The position numbers and the translations under genes were made by a program. Shown piece after piece: positions 23,900-32,359 of a stretch of 64,000 bases of DNA (position 1 is its first letter; each line of letters starts with the position of its first letter). Origin of the DNA: Breviolum minutum Mf 1.05b.01 (lineage: Eukaryota > Sar > Dinophyceae > Suessiales > Symbiodiniaceae); NCBI GenBank assembly GCA_000507305.1, contig DF239285.1:166001-230000 (forward strand). Reading direction: 5' to 3'. The notes beneath the pieces were generated by a model. The model did not search any database, had not been told where the DNA came from, and worked only from the letters and a program-made list of their open reading frames with translations.

Positions 23900-25813
23900 A
23901 ACTGCTCTGATGTTAATCAGAATTAATATTAAAATAGCACCAATTAGGGGAGGGGACTTTTCCTAATTAAAATGCCACACCACAACGAAAAAATATCATA
24001 TCACCAAAAACATCACCAAACCAAAAAAAAACATATCCATATAATAAATTTATTGGAAAAAAAAAAAACATATTTGATTTTAATTTATATTAATAATCTT
24101 TAAAAAAAATATATATAAAGATTTAAATATATATATTTTTATAATAATCTAATATATTTAATTTTATTTTTAAATTATTAAAAAATAATATATTATTTAA
24201 TTATTTTTTATTTTATAATATTTGATTAAATATTTATATAGTTGGTTAATAAAATAATGGTTCTTGGATTGGGTCTTAATACTATATTTTTATTGGGACC
24301 TATTTTATAATTATTTTATGGGTTTACTATAGCTTTATTTTAGCAAAATTTAGGATAAAGTAAATTTTATGTGGTAGGTATAGTAACGCGGACTTTTTTG
24401 CCGGCTTTGTTGCTATTAGTGCTGTTATACTATTGGTTTCTTTTTACTTTTCTTACTTGTGTTTCGGTGGCTTGCTTGAAATACCTATGGCTTGGTTGGC
24501 CGAGTAGTTGGCTAGCTGGTTGGCTGGCTGGCTAGCTGAAAGGATTATTAGATTTTGTCGGATTTCTTGGTATTTGGAGGCTGCGCATTAGGTGGCTGAT
24601 ATTGATCTTTACATACGGGTCGTGTGGGTAGGTGGCTCTCTAAGGTCTCCAGGTTTAATTTCTGCTAGCGCAAAATTTCGACTGCATTTCGCCTTTTTGG
24701 CTCCACAAAGGCACTGGATACCTTGTTACCCATATTCAAAACCATAATGGGTATAAAATACCACAATAAATAATATCAAAAAAGATTTTTTAAAACTAAT
24801 TTCTGTATATTAACTAAGCAATGTTTACCATATTATAGTTTTATTTATGCCACGCTAGCGCTATCTTAGTGCCTAGCTTGTAAATTGCATCATTTTCTAC
24901 AGGACCCACTTTATAGCGAAAATATAAAATCAATTTTTTAAATTTTAATTATACCCACTTTATATAATCCTTTAAATCAAGAATTTTAAATACCAACTAT
25001 TTAAAAAAAATAAAATCTTTTACATAAAATTATTTTAAATATTTTATAATTAAAATNGGTAATTAATCAATTTAATTATATAGCTATAAGCAATGTAGCC
25101 TAGGTACCGGCTAGTTATGTGGCTGCCTATATATATTTATTTATTTTTATTATTGTTTTGTTAATTAATTATTTTAAAAATTAGTTATGCTAGTTGCTGT
25201 CAATACGGCTAACACACAACCAATCCCATAATTATTTAATTATATAGCCAACCATATAAGGCAACCATCCAAATAGTCAACCATATATATAGTCAACCAT
25301 TTACCGAATCCATTATTACCCATATAATTATTACAAAACCAGCCAAATACATTACCTAACTTATTATATATCTATTTAATTATATTATTAAATACCTATA
25401 TAGGTAGTAAAATTATTTAATTTTACAACTAAGTAATTATATAGCTAGCTAATTATCTAACTAAATATATAGTTAGATAGTTGTATAATTAGCTTTATAG
25501 TTAGCTCGTTATAAAAATAATTATATCTTATATTTGTTTATATGGCTCTAAGTAGCCAGCTCGCCGGTAGCGGGTCTAGCGGGCAATATAACTAGTAGTC
25601 AACTAGCTAATTGTAATTTTCCAACTATATTATTATTAGCTAGAAATAAATTAGCTAACTAATTATATAACTAACTAGTTATATAGTTAGTATTTTCGAT
25701 AAGCTAACTAATTATAAATAATAAATTATTTAATACATTACTAAATTAATTAATTATAAGGTATATAAATAATTATCAAAAATTAATAGTATATTATTTA
25801 AAATCGATATCTT
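23900..25813. other. AT-rich island at the convergent gene-array junction
   Basis: About 1.9 kb of extremely A+T-rich DNA unlike anything else in the window: dense TTAATTAA, TATATA and TAATTATA words, self-complementary CTAGCTAATTA-type segments, and GC-richer snippets such as GCTGGTTGGCTGGCTGGC at 24514-24531. One undetermined base lies at 25057. No open frame longer than a few dozen codons exists. The same composition resumes at 32036-32145 beyond the Copia element, so the element split one island. Could be a structural or boundary region, decayed repeat DNA, or foreign/organellar DNA. Confidence 0.85.
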
Positions 25814-25818
25814 GATAA

Positions 25819-25938
25819 TGCAGCGGATATTTTGCGCCAAAAGGGGCTGTCAGGATCAACTCATGCCCTTGCATGTTTCCTATACAAGTTGTCCTACCAA
25901 TGGTACATGACATACCTTGCAACATGTATGTGGCTGCA
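25819..25938 (-). repeat. 3' LTR of the Copia element
   Basis: 120 bp, identical base for base to 31911-32030. On the element's strand it begins TGCAGCCACATACATG and ends ATATCCGCTGCA. Such a short LTR leaves little room for U3 promoter elements. Confidence 0.96.
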
Positions 25939-25947
25939 CCCCCCTTT
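25939..25947 (-). promoter_or_regulatory. polypurine tract of the Copia element
   Basis: On the element's strand AAAGGGGGG lies immediately before the TG of the 3' LTR, the expected position and composition for the plus-strand DNA primer. Confidence 0.85.
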
Positions 25948-25963
25948 GAAGGGCTTTTACCAG

Positions 25964-26431
25964 CTACCTGCTAGCGCTGGCCTCTGGAGCTCTGCTCTCA
26001 GTGCCAGGTGTCGGGCCCAAGCCCCTGTACTCCACTTTGACTACATTCTCCCATTTCTTGCATCTGCACTCCTCGCAAATCTTGTACTTCTTCCGGCTGG
26101 TGGAGCACTTCAACTTGCCACACTCAGCTGTCAAGTGAGCCACAGTGCCATACCCTGTGATGATGGCCTCCAAATCGTCTCGGTCCAAGAAAGCCTTCTC
26201 AATAGCTCCTCTGTTGATCAGCGCCTTTCCTGCTAGGTGCATCTTCATCAGCCAATCCTCACCTGTCATCATCTCTTGCTTGTTCTTGTCGAACACTCTT
26301 CCATTGATCACCTCGTAGATCTTTTCCTCGGGAGTTTCTGTAGTAGTGGAACTTGCAGCAACTGATGCTGCCTGCATCCTCATTCTCATTGGGCTCCTCT
26401 GGATCTCTTTCTCTCCCTTGCTGCTCTTCAA
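25964..26431 (-). pseudogene. Copia pol C-terminal extension, distal part (out of frame)
   Basis: Continues the region after RNase H in a third frame, probably joining near 26370. It encodes EEKIYEVINGRVFDKNKQEM, an acidic KAFLDRDDLEAIITGYG stretch, then a possible zinc-binding cluster (CGKLKCS..ICEECRCKKW). The stop lies about 16 bp from the polypurine tract, so the frame fills the element to its end. Such a domain is not part of the standard Copia polyprotein. The function is unknown. Confidence 0.7.
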
Positions 26432-28112
26432 CCATCTTGTTGTTGAATCCTCGTCTTCTCCTCACAGCTTCCTCAACCGGCTTAATCTCTTCACCCCCCT
26501 CAGGGTGATAGATCAACTCGGCTGCCTCCTTCTCGTCCTCATCTTCACATCCCAACTTCTTAGGACTCCTCATCATTCTCTTCCATGCTTGCATCACACC
26601 ACAAACGGCTGCAACCATGACACTGATGGCCATCCACAGCATGCTGACCACCAGCATCCACTCCATCCAATTGCTTCTCTCTGCAATCTCTGGTGCTTCT
26701 CCATTCTCTGACCTTTCACTCGATGCTCCTGGGATTTGGGACATCCCCAGGAGGGCCAGAAATTTGAGTCCAGCCGTGACTTGCTGTATGGAACCAACCA
26801 CACCAGCTTCATTCTCTGAGGCGTCCTTTCCATCCTCAAAGGTCTTCAGGCTCACTATGTCCATCATCTCCTTGAACTTGTTGTGCTTGGACACTGGCAA
26901 AGCTTTCGTCCCCATGTCTGCCACATTCTCATAGGTGTTCACTGCCTTGATCTCAAACTTCTTCTGCTTCAAGGCATCCTGTGCCCAAAGGCACTTGGCT
27001 TCCAGATGTCTCACTCTTCCTACTCCTTGCCGTTGAAATATTCCTCGGGCTGCTGAGGAACCCATCCATACCCTCATAGCAACCGGGTATCCAAAGAACT
27101 CGAAGATCTGCTTGAAGAAGAGTCCTTCTGAGCGCGCTGCCACTCCTCCATTGAACTCTGCCTCGGCTGAGCTCAGACAGATCATACTCAATGACCTGCT
27201 GTAGGAACTCAGCAAGTTCCCATTGACCATGAAAACTCCACAGGCCGTGCTCTTCCTGGTCTTCTTGCAACTTGCCCAATCTGTGTCACTATAAACCTCC
27301 AAGCTCTTGATGTCACCTTCTCCAGACCGTAGGCGAACTCCGTGATCTTTGGCGCCTTTGAGATATCGAGCCACCCTCACCAAATTCACCATGTCCACTC
27401 CTGTGGGCTCCTTCAAAGACTTGGTGAGGTTTCGAATTGCCTGCTGGCAGTCTGGCCTGTCAGCGACCATGTACATCAGGATCCCTGTGGCTGTCCTGAA
27501 CTTCCTGGCATCCATCTCACTCAGCTTGTCTGTCCTCTGGCTTGTCGTTCCTCCTGAGCACCCAGGTGTCTGGGCTTCTTTGCACCCTTTGATCATCAAC
27601 AGCTCCATCACGGCCTCCAAGTGCTTCTCGTCGGCCTGTATGAACATATCACCATTCTTGTTCAGCACTCTCTTCCTCTTCAAGTGAGTCCAAGTCGAGT
27701 CCTTGTCATGGACCTGGCTCTTCATCTTCACCTTCTTATGGACCGCCTTGAGAAACTCCTCAATCTCTCCTCTAGGCCCACATCCATACATGTCATCCAT
27801 ATGGATCTCCATAGCAATTCTCTTCCCAGGATGGTGGAAGAACCAGGGGGCCACACTGCATCTCTGGAACCCTTCTCCCATGACAACCTCTGCGATGAAC
27901 TCCACCCATCGAGGACCAGCAACTCGACGACCATACCGTTCCTTCTTCAGCTTCCACATCGCGTCAGTTGGCAAGCCTTTCTCTTCTTGCCTGCTCAACC
28001 ACTCATCAGGGGGCTTCCATGTAGGCCTCCTCCTTGATAGGCACCTGCCAGAAAGCATTTGTGGCATCTGCCGTGAAGTAGGCATACCCTGAGGTTGTGC
28101 CCAACACATCAA
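26259..28112 (-). pseudogene. Copia pol: reverse transcriptase C-terminal half, RNase H and membrane extension
   Basis: True coding in this frame starts near 28020. Reverse transcriptase motifs include WVEFIAEVVMGEGF and IHMDDMYGCG (x-DD catalytic pair, with Met where Copia usually has Val). RNase H motifs are VYSDTDWASCKKTRKSTACG (first catalytic Asp) and CLSSAEAEFNGG (catalytic Glu). The third catalytic position reads VWMGSSAARGI where the family has an Asp: codon GGT, one base from GAT. After RNase H the frame continues about 190 residues, with a hydrophobic helix WMLVVSMLWMAISVMVAAVC followed by a basic-acidic stretch. That tail resembles a membrane anchor and is not normal for Copia. Confidence 0.88.
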
Positions 28113-28764
28113 TCACTCTGGCAGTTGCACTTGTCCTGGAAACTGCATAAACATCATCACGCCAGCTGCTCTTCTTAAACTCCCTCAGGCAATACCGGCA
28201 TTTCACTGCGCCATCCTCCTTTCGCGTCACCACCCAGGTGGAATCTAGGATCTTCTTGCCAGCTGTCTCACTTGTTGGAACTGGCTCATAGGTTTCCATG
28301 CTGTCCATCTTGTCCAGCTCCTTCTTCTTTCCAGCTAGCTCCTCCTCTGCAGTGATCTCGTTGTCGATCCATGCCATCTCATCGACTTCCTCTTCAGCCT
28401 CGATGATGTCCTCCTCAACATCATCAATCCAAACATCTGGATCAACTGGGTTGTAGAGAGCACCAATGAACTGCTCTCCCACCTTCAGCCTCTTCATCTC
28501 TTGATCTCCTGTTGAGCTCTTCAACTCAGCTTCTCTCTTCCTCCATGCATCTGTGGCTTGCATCTCAGTCTCAGTCTCTGGCATCCTCACTTCAGCTGCT
28601 GCATGTGGGACACTCCCTGACGATGGACCAGATGCCTGCTCAACTTCAATCTCCTGATCCAGTGCATCCTCAAAGTCCTCATCATGGACTGGAATCTCCT
28701 CAGCTCTCACCCTCTTGGGGGCTGGCTGAGCTCCTCCTTTCTGCTTCTTTTCTCCTCTGACCAT
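28006..28764 (-). pseudogene. Copia pol: linker and reverse transcriptase N-terminal half
   Basis: Acidic linker (EIPVHDEDFEDALDQE) followed by the start of the reverse transcriptase: DSTWVVTRKEDGAVKCRYC, VYAVSRTSATARVIDVL and YFTADATNAFWQVPI (first catalytic Asp region). The frame ends at a stop right after a run of five C residues (28018-28022); one extra C would carry the frame into the next segment, so the break is a simple homopolymer length change. Confidence 0.88.
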
Positions 28765-30521
28765 CTGGGCTCTCCTGGAACATCGGCTGATGCTGCTGGC
28801 TTGGGAACTCCTGGTGCAGCTCGATCCGCACCATCTGCAATGATTGCCCTTCTTGGACGACCAATCGTAGTCAGCATGTTCCAGGGCACTCCTTTCATAT
28901 TCTCCACAGCCTCACGGGACTTCCTCAAATCCTCTCTCATCCTTCTCACTGTCCTGGTGGTATGAACTCCTTGTCTTGTTCCCACCAAGTACTCATCACT
29001 CTCCAAAGTCTTGCCAAGGAACACGGCTTTCTCCCAGCTAAAATCTCCTTTAAGTTGCCGTTGCCCTTGTGTCCTTCTCCCAGCGTGGGAGCTCGGCATC
29101 TTGAAGAGAATCATCTCACCAAATGGTACTATCTGCCCAGTGTAAGGATGGCCAAAGCAGTCCTCAAAAGCTGTCCTCCTGTTTGCTTTGATGCCAAACC
29201 GAGATCTCGTCCACGAAGCATGTCTCACCATCCAAGGCCATATGCTCATCGTGGGATTCACTTCTCTTCCAAGAGCTTCCTCCAAACTGCTCCTCAAGCA
29301 GAGCACATCTCCTTTCAGCATTGCTTCTGCTGCTCCGACACTTCCCAAGGATTGGGGTGAATACCTTGGGGTTCTCTCAGTGGTGACCCTCAATGTTGTA
29401 CCTTTCCAACCATGTTGGGTCAGCTCATCTCTCACAGCCTCTGCTAGCTGAACTATCATTGGCTCACCATCTGTTCTGATGGCCAAACTACTGTGACCCA
29501 ACTGAGCCACAAACTCCTTGATCGTCTTGACCACATAGTTCTTCTCGAAGTTCTTTGCAGGCAGGCTCATCGCATGACATAGGCCTGTCTGGCAATCCAC
29601 CACAGTCAACACAACTTCGGCAGGGTCCTCCACTGCCTCTGAGCCATCTGCTTTGAGGTAGGAGAAATCCATCTGCACCACAGCTCTCTCCTTCTCTGGT
29701 CTCCTGAAATGAGCTGCCTCCTTACCTTTTCCTCTCACACAGTGCTCACACCATGTAGCACTTGGTAGGTGTGTCAAGTTGTGCCTTGCTACCTCCTCTG
29801 CTGTAGGCATAGGAGGCTTTGGTACTTCATGGGCACCTCGAACCAAATCGTCATGCCTGGCCGCAATGTCATCTCGAGCTTCTCTTTCCTTCTGCACTCT
29901 CTTGCTCTCCTCCTTCTCAGCAGCTTGCAGTCTTCTGAACACATCTTGCTTCACCCCATGCACAGGCCAACCAAGTTCTCGTAATCGAGCTCTCATATCC
30001 TCAACTCGGTCAAATGGTGTCAGGCTCCTCCTGCTCCTCTCGACATCTCCACCTCGAATGTCTCCCAGTGGCTGTCCTGGTTCCTCTTCTGCATGCTCCA
30101 AGCCCATCTCCTCCCAGTCATCTTGGGGTTCTCTTCCAACCTCAACTGGTGCCTCTATGGCTTGGGGAACTCTTTGACCAATGGGGACCCCTTGCACATC
30201 CACCCACCTGAGGTAGAAGTTGTTGCCGTGCATGTAGAGTGGCATATACTTCTGGGTATCTCGATGGTAGAGGTAGGATCTTCCTTGAGGGTCCATGCCT
30301 GTCTTGAATCCAGCTCTGAACAATTTTCCTGCTGAAAGAATGTTCTTCTTGGCATTCCTCGCCACTTGAAAGATCACCTGCATCTTCCCTTTGTCGTTGG
30401 ATCCTTCAATGCCCAGCACGAGCTGCTTCTCACCAATCAGTGTCAGCTGATCTCCTGACACTGCATTCAACTTCACAGTGCTGCTCCCAGCCTGCAAACT
30501 CCTCCATGCAGACATGCTCAT
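28707..30521 (-). pseudogene. Copia pol: protease end and integrase
   Basis: Begins with the protease C-terminal part (VSGDQLTLIGEKQLVLGI). It includes a gag-pre-integrase zinc motif ARHNLTHLPSATWCEHC and the integrase core with VVQMDFSYL (Asp), LAIRTDGEPMI (Asp) and a downstream GSVGAAEAML (Glu), matching D,D-35-E. Then a C-terminal GKTYVGxR-like segment (ESDEYLVGTRQGVHTTRTVRR). The frame is shifted relative to gag near 30495 and to the next segment near 28765. Confidence 0.88.
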
Positions 30522-31776
30522 CAGATCCGGTGTCGTACATGATGAAGTCTGACTGCCTCAACTCTACTGCAGCTGCCATTGATGGATCATCTTTCTCAAC
30601 TCCACTAACCCATCTCTCCTCTTCACTCCAATCTGCCCAAGATCTTCCCTTAGGCTCCTCGCGCCGTCCTTGCGGTACTGGCCTCACTTCCCACGTCGTC
30701 TTCTCTTCAACCTCATCTCCATAGTCAATCTCATCTTTGCACTCCAACTTGTAGAAGACGGCTGCCGTGGTAGAAGGTGGATGGGTCAATGATGATGATC
30801 CACCACCTGTTGCCTCAACTGCATTGGTGCTGCCTTTTCCTTTTCCAGATCCTTGTTGATCACGGGCTTTCTGACGACAATCTGCTTTCTTGTGCCCATA
30901 CTTCTCACAGTAAGAGCAATATCCATCAAACCTCCTTGACTTCCCAGAGGCTTTCATCACGCCTTTCTCTTTTCCTTTCTTGCCCTTCTTTCCTTTTCCT
31001 CCTTTATCTTTGCCTTTGCCCCACTTTCCTTTGTTGTCTCCTTTCTGAACTGCTCCAACGTCCATAGGGGCAGGTCCTCCAGTATCCTTGGCTGGCACAC
31101 TTGTTCCTTGCTGATCATAGTTGAGTCCAGTCTGCAAGTAGTCCTTCACACACCGCTTCAACCTGGCATAGTTGCTGTCGATGGATGAAGATGCCGTCCT
31201 CAACGCCAACCTGATTCCAGCTGGAGCGTGCTTCATCACCACAGCGCACTTCGTGGGGTCATTCACTGCCTCCTTGGACTGCTCCTCATACCTTCTAATG
31301 AGCACCTCCCAAGTCTCCAGGGCTTCAAGGAACTCGGACTCCTTCACTGAAGTCCAACTGGGGCCAATGATCCCCATCAGCATGCTGGTATAGCGTCCAC
31401 CAATCCTTGGCTCATAGGCATCCACCATCATCCGCCAGGCCTGAAGTCCATTTCCAGCCTCACTGTTCATCATCACTGACAGTGCTCGACCTTCTACTGA
31501 CTGGGTGAGCACGTTGAACAACGTCCAAGAGTGGGACCTGGCATTCTGGTTCATGCCAGTCAAAGTGATGCTGGCCGCTGTATCCACAGTCTCCGCCTTC
31601 AGCATCAAATCTCGAAACTGCTGGTTCAATAGGTCAAGATATGACCTTGCCACAAAGGACCATGTGGCCCAATCTTCTTCCTTCCCACTGAAGGTTCGAA
31701 GGCGTCCATATGCCCCCGTGTCGATCAGGGCAGGTTGCCCTGTAGAGCTGGTCCCACCAGCTTCTCCTCCTTCCAT
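30430..31776 (-). CDS. Copia gag with zinc knuckle and protease active site
   Basis: ATG at 31776, the first ATG after the leader. It has a Copia-type gag domain (SGKEEDWATWSFVARSYLDL), a lysine/glycine-rich basic stretch, a CCHC zinc knuckle (CSYCEKYGHKKADC) near 30900, and at the end the aspartic protease site YDTGSDEHVC. It then runs into a stop because the frame changes before the rest of the protease. Gag packages the RNA in virus-like particles. The shift could be a programmed frameshift, but with three other breaks in pol a mutation or sequencing error is likelier. Confidence 0.9.
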   Translation of the reverse strand: MEGGEAGGTSSTGQPALIDTGAYGRLRTFSGKEEDWATWSFVARSYLDLLNQQFRDLMLKAETVDTAASITLTGMNQNARSHSWTLFNVLTQSVEGRALSVMMNSEAGNGLQAWRMMVDAYEPRIGGRYTSMLMGIIGPSWTSVKESEFLEALETWEVLIRRYEEQSKEAVNDPTKCAVVMKHAPAGIRLALRTASSSIDSNYARLKRCVKDYLQTGLNYDQQGTSVPAKDTGGPAPMDVGAVQKGDNKGKWGKGKDKGGKGKKGKKGKEKGVMKASGKSRRFDGYCSYCEKYGHKKADCRQKARDQQGSGKGKGSTNAVEATGGGSSSLTHPPSTTAAVFYKLECKDEIDYGDEVEEKTTWEVRPVPQGRREEPKGRSWADWSEEERWVSGVEKDDPSMAAAVELRQSDFIMYDTGSDEHVCMEEFAGWEQHCEVECSVRRSADTDW

Positions 31777-31798
31777 GGCTTTAGATACCACGCCCAGT

Positions 31799-31880
31799 GG
31801 GTCTTACAGGATGTGCACCTCTTGGGTATTACCTGGGCCACCTCAAGGGTTTTACTGGAGCTCGCCACTGTGGGTCTTAC
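31799..31880 (-). promoter_or_regulatory. four spaced GTAANACCC motifs in the Copia leader
   Basis: On the element's strand GTAAGACCC, GTAAAACCC, GTAATACCC and GTAAGACCC occur at 31880-31872, 31855-31847, 31832-31824 and 31807-31799, spaced 25, 23 and 25 bp, between the primer site and the gag start. The spacing and single-base variation suggest a functional leader element (packaging, dimerisation or enhancer), which is inference. Confidence 0.6.
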
Positions 31881-31896
31881 AGGCTCCTGCCCCGCA

Positions 31897-31910
31897 GGGC
31901 TCCGCTACCA
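31897..31910 (-). promoter_or_regulatory. primer binding site, tRNA-iMet-like
   Basis: Directly after the 5' LTR the element's strand reads TGGTAGCGGAGCCC. The plus strand therefore reads ..CTCCGCTACCA, like the 3' end of eukaryotic initiator tRNA-Met (CTCTGCTACCA) with one difference. This is the usual primer for Copia elements. Confidence 0.85.
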
Positions 31911-32030
31911 TGCAGCGGATATTTTGCGCCAAAAGGGGCTGTCAGGATCAACTCATGCCCTTGCATGTTTCCTATACAAGTTGTCCTACCAATGGTACAT
32001 GACATACCTTGCAACATGTATGTGGCTGCA
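31911..32030 (-). repeat. 5' LTR of the Copia element
   Basis: 120 bp, identical to the 3' LTR at 25819-25938. Followed outward by GATAA, the second target duplication copy, then AT-rich island DNA to about 32145. Confidence 0.96.
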
Positions 32031-32359
32031 GATAATATGTTTTTTCTGATTTGATATCTAAAATCATATATAAAATATATCATTTATTTTCTTATATATG
32101 ATAGATTGTTTTAATTTCTTCGAAATTAAATTATGAATCTTTGCATATTGAATGTAATTATGACCTCATTTGGACAGGTAAGGAGATTTTCCTTGACATT
32201 TGGACCAGTCAGCCTTTAACCACAAAAAGTACCAGTATCATTTTGGACAAGGCAGCTTTTCTGAGAAATTATGCAGCAGCTCAGCAGTCAATGCAACTTC
32301 CACACAGATTTTGTCATTTGCCATCCAACGCAGTCTCGATTGAAACTGGTCAGCATTCA

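Larger units (their letters stand above)
25814..32035 (-). mobile_element. full-length Copia (Ty1-copia) LTR retrotransposon, with target duplication
   Basis: The element proper is 25819-32030 (6212 bp), transcribed from the minus strand. Both LTRs are 120 bp and identical, start TG and end CA with TGCAGC/GCTGCA tips, and are flanked by GATAA on both sides (25814-25818 and 32031-32035), the 5-bp target duplication expected of Copia integrases. Domain order gag, protease, integrase, reverse transcriptase, RNase H defines the Copia superfamily. The coding region runs through four frame changes, so the copy is unlikely to be autonomous. It inserted into the AT-rich island. Identical LTRs mean a recent insertion or recent sequence correction. 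Confidence 0.96.

Noticed and set aside
23980-25813. Organellar gene fragment inside the AT-rich island
   Set aside because: A hydrophobic frame near 24400-24540 (LLLVLLYYWFLFTFLTCVSV) is interrupted by stops and shows no cox or cob signature.
25964-32049. Plus-strand frames across the Copia element, several over 100 codons
   Set aside because: They are antisense shadows of gag and pol, which are clearly coded on the minus strand.
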